Positions 59,096 to 64,000 of a DNA stretch of 64,000 nucleotides are shown in pieces. Source of the DNA: Pithys albifrons albifrons (taxonomy: Eukaryota > Chordata > Aves > Passeriformes > Thamnophilidae); NCBI RefSeq assembly GCF_047495875.1, contig NC_092497.1, forward strand, positions 27,099,889 to 27,163,888, read 5' to 3'. Every line of letters starts with the position of its first letter. The first letter of the stretch is position 1. Below the pieces are notes generated by a model. It made no database searches, was not told the origin of the DNA, and saw nothing but the letters and a program-made list of their open reading frames with translations. The position numbers and the translations under genes were made by a program.

Positions 59096-60755
59096 TCAGC
59101 AGTAGTTCCCAAACCACTTGCAGCTAGACTAAGAGAATGGAATTTGGTGGTCTCTTTTACTAATTTGGAGTCATGCTATGTATGCAACATTAGCAAATTA
59201 ATAGACTTTTGTATTATATCCTTTTGGTTGTTTAAGATAGTAATTATGTGGATATGAGAATAGGTCCAGACTGGCTGCTTGTGAATGTGAGGTAAGATGC
59301 AAAAGTTTCTGTTGACTGCAAAATGGTCCAGAGTGCCAGTGTAGTATGTCTCAGGGAGTCTGAGGCTCCATTTGTCAGTATTAGAGGACGAAATCAAATT
59401 CACTTTTTACTTCAGAGATGTAAGTTGACACCACTGGGTATTAAATATTTTGACAAATATTTTGAATGCATTTTGTTTGTGTAGATATAGTAATTTATAA
59501 ACATCTTATCAAACCAGTTCACTGCATTTTGTAGTCTGGCTGACAAGCTTTCTTCTCTTTGTGTTAATTCTCCTGGTAAAACAAGTTTGGATTTCACTGC
59601 AAGACAGCTATTTGACCAACAATGGTAAGGTCAAGTATTGTTCAGGAAATGTCTTCTGAGTTCATTTCAATTCTGTTATCTGTCACTCATTATAGTTCTT
59701 TACTATGAATTAATGCCAAATAATCTCTTTAAATTAAGAGCCTCTTCTTTAGAATGAACAGTGAGTGAATCTACTCCACACCCCTTACCTTTGGGAAACA
59801 GAGGGAGAGAAGGAGCACTTGCAAAGTAGATAATAGAGCTACCTATATTGCAAAAAAGGCATTGCCCTTCTTTATCATCACAGCATTATCCAATTGAAAT
59901 ATCCTTTGCAAAACAGTTTATTCAGCTGGGCTCATATAAAGTACTTGTTACGTTAAAATGTCGTATCTTCTCCATTGCTACTTTTGTACTAATGTAATTG
60001 GAAGGCTCATGCAGCTATCTTGAGATGCTCTCTTCCTGTTTCCTCAGCTAAAATGTTTACACTCCATATAAATACAGTGCCTCTTAACTGATCTTTCAGC
60101 ACGTATTATAATATACTGTAACCATTATCCCTTATTTATTTATTACAGTGTGCAGATATTTTTATCACTCATAATTCAATCATTAAAAAGTAGAGTACAC
60201 TTACAGTTATTTCTCATTTTGATTGATTTGATGCAGTTAAAGTTTACACAAGAAGGTGTGATAAAAAATTCTGGTGTTTGAAGTGAGAACAGTTAGTTAC
60301 CTTGGGACTGAAAAGTGGCCTAATTTTATGGAAACAGCTAATTGATTTCAGCATCTTCTCAAAAAATTGCTCCAAGATTTATCCAAGTTTGTTCTCTTCC
60401 ATGTGCCAGTCCCTTGGTGTGAACCTACTTCTCAGTAGGTGGAAGATAATTAATGAGAGGTTTCTGCTGAACAAGTTTTTCCCCCAAAAGAATTCACATC
60501 TTATTAAATTTTGTATAAACTTCATCCTGGCATGTTGGCTTCCCTATGTTTATAGACCATACAGCTGATCCTGATTAGAAAATGTTTCTGTCTCTCAGTG
60601 CATCTAAATTTCATACTGTGTGGATGATCACATACTGTATTTTATTTAGTCTGAAGTGATATGGGAAATCTGAAGTAAGATCTGGCTCTGAATATGAGAC
60701 AGCCTCTAAAAGAGAGTTATTTAAGGTAATTCAGATCCAGTGTTTTGTTTCAGAT
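59096..60755. other. AT-rich unique DNA
   Basis: No gene, RNA or transposon recognised. Confidence 0.45.
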
Positions 60756-61343
60756 TGTTGTGATTTAACCCCACGTAGCAGCTGATCCCCACACAGCTGC
60801 TTGCTCACCCTCCACTGGTGGGATGGGCGAGGGAATTAGAAGGGTAAAAGTGGAAAAAACTTGTGAGTTGAAGCAAAGACAATTGAATAGGTTAAGCAAA
60901 AGCTGCAAATGCAAGCAAAGCAAAAGAAGGAATTCATTCACTGCTTTTCATGGTCATGTAAGTGTTCAGCTATCCCCAGAAAAGCAGGGCTCCACCACAT
61001 GCAACAGTTACTAGAAAAGACAAAATCCATAATTTTGAACATCCCCCTTTTCCTTCTCCTTCCACCAGCTTCATACGCTGAGCATTGTGACATACAGTAT
61101 AGAATATACCTGTTTCAGTTGCGGTCAGCCGTCCCAGCTATGTCCCTTTGCAACATCTTATGCATCCCCAGACTTCTCATTGCTGGATGGGGACAAGGAA
61201 CAGAAAAGGCCTTGATGCCATGCAAGTACTGCACAGCAATAACCGAAGTATCCCTGAGTTATCAACACTGTTTTCATCACAAATCCAGACACAGACCCAT
61301 ACTAGCTATTGTAAAGAAAATAAACTCAATGAAAACCAGCACA
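60756..61343 (-). mobile_element. solo ERV LTR (minus strand)
   Basis: 588 bp starting TGTTGTGATTTAACCCC and ending AAAACCAGCACA on the plus strand, with CAGAT before and CAGAC after (a 5-bp target duplication with one change). Words such as TATCAACACTGTTTTCATCA, GGCCTTGATGCCATGCAAG and GACATACAGTATAGAATATA are those of a very common avian LTR that I know in the opposite orientation (starting TGTCCTGGTTTCAGC), hence minus strand. The 154-codon plus frame inside it (60909-61373) is antisense and not a gene. Confidence 0.85.
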
Positions 61344-63308
61344 CAGACCTGTCTTGTTAGCTGGGGACACTGATCAGGATGGAACAACAGTCCTCTGCTA
61401 TTGCAACAATGACGTCCTTTTCTAAATTCAGCTGTTTTATAACTCATTCCATGTAGTCCTTTTTAATGTGCTTGAAGGAACAGTTTTATCTTTAGTAGAT
61501 TGTGTTTTTCCAGCTGCTCTGAGAAGCAATCTACAGAAAGTAGCTATATGTGTCAAATGATGGGGTTTTTATCAGAGCATAATCTTTCTGTGCAGACTTT
61601 TGCATTATAAAAACAAATCAATGACTACGATGTCAGTATGTTTATCATTTCAGTCCTGGGAACACTTTCTTAGCATCTGGGTTTGATCTACTAGGTGTGT
61701 CTAATTCTTATAAAGCCACAGCTGTGTGAATTGGATTTCCTAGGAAAGTCTACCATATCTCAGGATTTCACTGGAATACAACTTTTGTCTCATTTCTCAC
61801 CTTTGAATTGTTCTGAAGTCCAGAACATTTTTATAATTGAATTACAAGTTTCACACAAGAATATAAAAAACCCAAAATTTTTCCCTTTGGATTCTTGCTG
61901 AAGAACAAAGGCAGTTCAAAGTTTGCCTCATTATTTAGGCCCTGGATCATGTTTATAGAGTACACTTAAAAATAATCAACCAAAAAGCTTCTTTTTCTGT
62001 TTTGCATACAAAGTGCAAGTTTTAACTTTAGATACTTGCCTATGGGTATTACAATGAAAGACAGCACTGCAAACTCAATGTTTTGTTGTCATTTGAGGTT
62101 TTATTTAGGTTTTATTTAGGGGTGGATGAGTGGTTGTAGATGAATATATTTTTCTCAGAAACTTCTATTTCCAGCTGTATTTTTAAAGTTTCAAGCTGTG
62201 ATCCCATTTTGATAATAAACTACCATTTTCAGATTAGCTCAATATGCAAACAACCACTCCTGGTTTGTTTACAAGCAGATGCCTGTCTGCATTAAGTGAG
62301 TATTGAGTAATTGATCCATTTTTATTTCAGTAAGGTTTCAATTTGAGACATCTACTATGAATTTAATTTCCAGAATAGAAAATCAGATAATTTCATTTAG
62401 ACCAATAGGCCTTCCATTATGGGGACTCTTTGCATAAATGACTCAGTCAGCCTGAGGGATAACAGCCCCTAACAACACCATCAGAAAGGCAGAGATTTTT
62501 TTCTATCCATTCACAGGTATGATGGTGACAAAGGAAGTCTGACAGTTGAAACTCTTCCATGAAACATTTCAATTCAAATTAAAGCATAGTGAGATGGCAC
62601 AAGGTGCAGTGAGGGACAGAGGATGTGGGGGTGGATCTTTTTCTGGGATGCTTTTCTGCGTAATTAGATACATTCCTCTCTCCTGCAACCAAATCTGTCA
62701 TTATATTTTTGACTCTTTCTGTTCAGAGATTTTCCCCACCATTGTGAGAGAAAGGTTCTCTCTCAGCTCCTGGATTTCTGCTGGGGTCTTGGTGTCCTTC
62801 TCAGCCAGAATCATAACCTACTTGGGTAGTTCCATCCTAAGTAGCTTCTGCAATGGAAAAAGGGGTGATTAGTGACATGTTTGAAGGTCCAGCAACTCTG
62901 TCCAAGGCCAGAGATTCTTCATACAGACCTTTTCTCCTTCTAGTGAGATCCCTTTCCCTCAGGCACTCAGCCATTCAGGCTTTCCTACCATCAAGGTGTG
63001 ACAAGAACACTTCAGTTGGCATTACTGTAGCTTGTGTCAGAGGGCAAGCCAGCAGAAGTTCATCTCCAGTGAATGAAACCAAGTTTAATGGGGCAGAATT
63101 GATTAAGCTAAGAAGTGTGAGAGTTGAGATCTCTGTGGGATGCAAAACAAAATAACCAGCTTCTGCTCTCTGATCCAAGGTCCACAACTATTTCAGATAA
63201 AGAAAGCTCAGTGCTAAGCAAAATAGCTCCAGCTTTGCTAATTGGATCTCTGAGGAGTTAAAAGTTTCTTTCTATATCCTATAATAGCATTTTCTACTTT
63301 CCTTTCAG
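61344..63308. other. non-genic DNA, right part may belong with the frame at 63309
   Basis: No repeat recognised. Minus-strand reading around 62640-62870 gives a short protein-like stretch (EKDTKTPAEIQELRENLS) with stops close by, preceded by a pyrimidine-rich CAG (62853-62870 on the minus strand) that looks like a splice acceptor. This may be chance or a decayed coding segment. Confidence 0.3.
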
Positions 63309-64000
63309 TTATGCTTCTGGATACATATAACCTAAAGAAACCGAATGAATTAAAACAAACACAATTAACACCAGCCAGGCCCCAACACAAAGCAGAGACT
63401 CGCGTATACGGGTCCTCATAGGAAAGACACTCTTCTGATAAACAGCGGGCCACCTCAACAGAGTCACACACTTGTTCTGACATACAGAGGGTGAGATACG
63501 CCCTAGCATTTTACCAAGAACCAACCAAGCCCCATCCCACTCAGGGACTGGCCTGTCCAAAGCTCCTTCCAAAGTTCCAGTGAGTCCCCCAGAGGCATAG
63601 CCTTTCTTAGGTCTGAAACAAGGGAAGCACCGAAGTGCCAGCATTCTTCCAATCTTATACAACAGTTTCATTACCTTTATAAACACTAGTGCTGTCCCAA
63701 TACAATTTAAGTAATAACTGGGACCAATTGTAACAGTAGGGATCTCTCTTAATAGGCCGTTAATTTCATATTTTAACAGGCCTTTAATGTCACATGTCAA
63801 CAAGTCTTTAATGCCAAGATTCAGGAGGGCCTTACATGGATGACAAGTATCAGGCAGACCTAGGTATGTCCCTAGGAGACCTCTCAGAGTGGGAGTAAGC
63901 ATTAGCACCATTAGTATGTAAAAGAATAGAAGGACACTTAACAGGAGGCCTTTCACTACAAGAGACTGCCAGGACATGCCAGCATGGTTGGAGTGACCTC
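63309..64000 (-). CDS. unrecognised hydrophobic protein, open at window edge
   Basis: The minus frame ends with TAA at 63309-63311. The first ATG in the frame lies at 63975-63977 and gives 222 aa, but the frame stays open to the window edge (GHSNHAG precedes the Met), so the true start may lie outside. Three hydrophobic segments are visible: residues ~6-29 (LLLSVLLFFYILMVLML), ~88-109 and ~195-213 (LLCVGAWLVLIVFVLIHSV). Between the first two is an octad repeat (residues ~48-79: CKALL, IKDLL, IKGLL, INGLL at 8-residue spacing). A Cys-rich basic patch (LRCFPCFRPKKG) follows segment two. I recognise no family. It could be a fragment of a viral-derived or host membrane protein. A chance frame of this length is not excluded in 64 kb. 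Confidence 0.35.
   Translation of the reverse strand, partial: GHSNHAGMSWQSLVVKGLLLSVLLFFYILMVLMLTPTLRGLLGTYLGLPDTCHPCKALLNLGIKDLLTCDIKGLLKYEINGLLREIPTVTIGPSYYLNCIGTALVFIKVMKLLYKIGRMLALRCFPCFRPKKGYASGGLTGTLEGALDRPVPEWDGAWLVLGKMLGRISPSVCQNKCVTLLRWPAVYQKSVFPMRTRIRESLLCVGAWLVLIVFVLIHSVSLGYMYPEA

Noticed and set aside
60909..61373. 154-codon plus frame
   Set aside because: It lies inside, and antisense to, a minus-strand solo LTR.
1..64000. CRISPR arrays, bacterial operons or a prophage
   Set aside because: There are no spaced direct repeats, ribosome-binding sites or dense gene packing. The repeat content is vertebrate, specifically avian in type.

Overview
The window looks like bird genomic DNA with no recognisable host protein-coding gene. 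The evidence is the large number of CR1 LINE copies on both strands and several LTR families of the kind seen in avian genomes (for example the minus-strand LTR at 60756-61343 and the LTR piece at 13711-13868). Order or species cannot be fixed from this sequence. The unique DNA is AT-rich and intergenic or intronic in character. Its open frames are mostly short and look like chance, and I found no convincing exon chain, tRNA gene or CRISPR array.

Layout. 1-12 kb: unique DNA with a TAGATA microsatellite (1055-1128), low-complexity tracts and a truncated LTR (3590-4250). 12.2-14.2 kb: a repeat cluster of three CR1 pieces, a 5'-truncated 5S-rRNA-derived SINE and the 3' end of a minus-strand endogenous retrovirus (LTR plus polypurine tract). 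14-34 kb: mostly unique DNA with one CR1 piece, a probable LTR (25600-26140) and a C-rich block whose minus strand fits a G-quadruplex. 34.4-36.2 kb: a solo LTR with a 5-bp target duplication (AAAAT), split by a 5'-truncated non-LTR retrotransposon that is not CR1. 39.1-40.7 kb: a young-looking CR1 3' end carrying most of the reverse transcriptase. 46.4-47.0 kb: a purine-rich tract. 49.0-53.5 kb: the most structured block, in which a plus-strand CR1 is split by a solo LTR and a neighbouring minus-strand CR1 is split by a complete non-autonomous LTR element. 58.3-59.1 kb: a CR1 split by a full-length 5S-derived SINE with an 11-bp target duplication. 60.8-61.3 kb: a minus-strand solo LTR. 63.3-64.0 kb: an unrecognised minus-strand frame of at least 222 codons with three hydrophobic segments, still open at the window edge.

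Two systems stand out. (1) A LINE/SINE pair: the LINE at 34971-36026 and the 5S-derived SINEs at 13482-13710 and 58562-58876 share their 3' terminal ~40 bases, including a small hairpin that in the LINE lies inside the last codons of the ORF. This is what is expected if the LINE reverse transcriptase mobilises the SINE. (2) A ~2.75 kb non-autonomous LTR retrotransposon (50544-53289) with near-identical 627-bp LTRs, a GATAT target duplication, an 18-nt primer-binding site matching the 3' end of tRNA-Gly, a polypurine tract, no gag/pol, a 17-bp minisatellite and a duplicated internal segment. Its LTR terminus resembles that of the separate solo-LTR family at 34405 and 49581, which suggests that one integrase may have moved both.

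All family assignments come from reading the sequence and from remembered family features. No database search was run.
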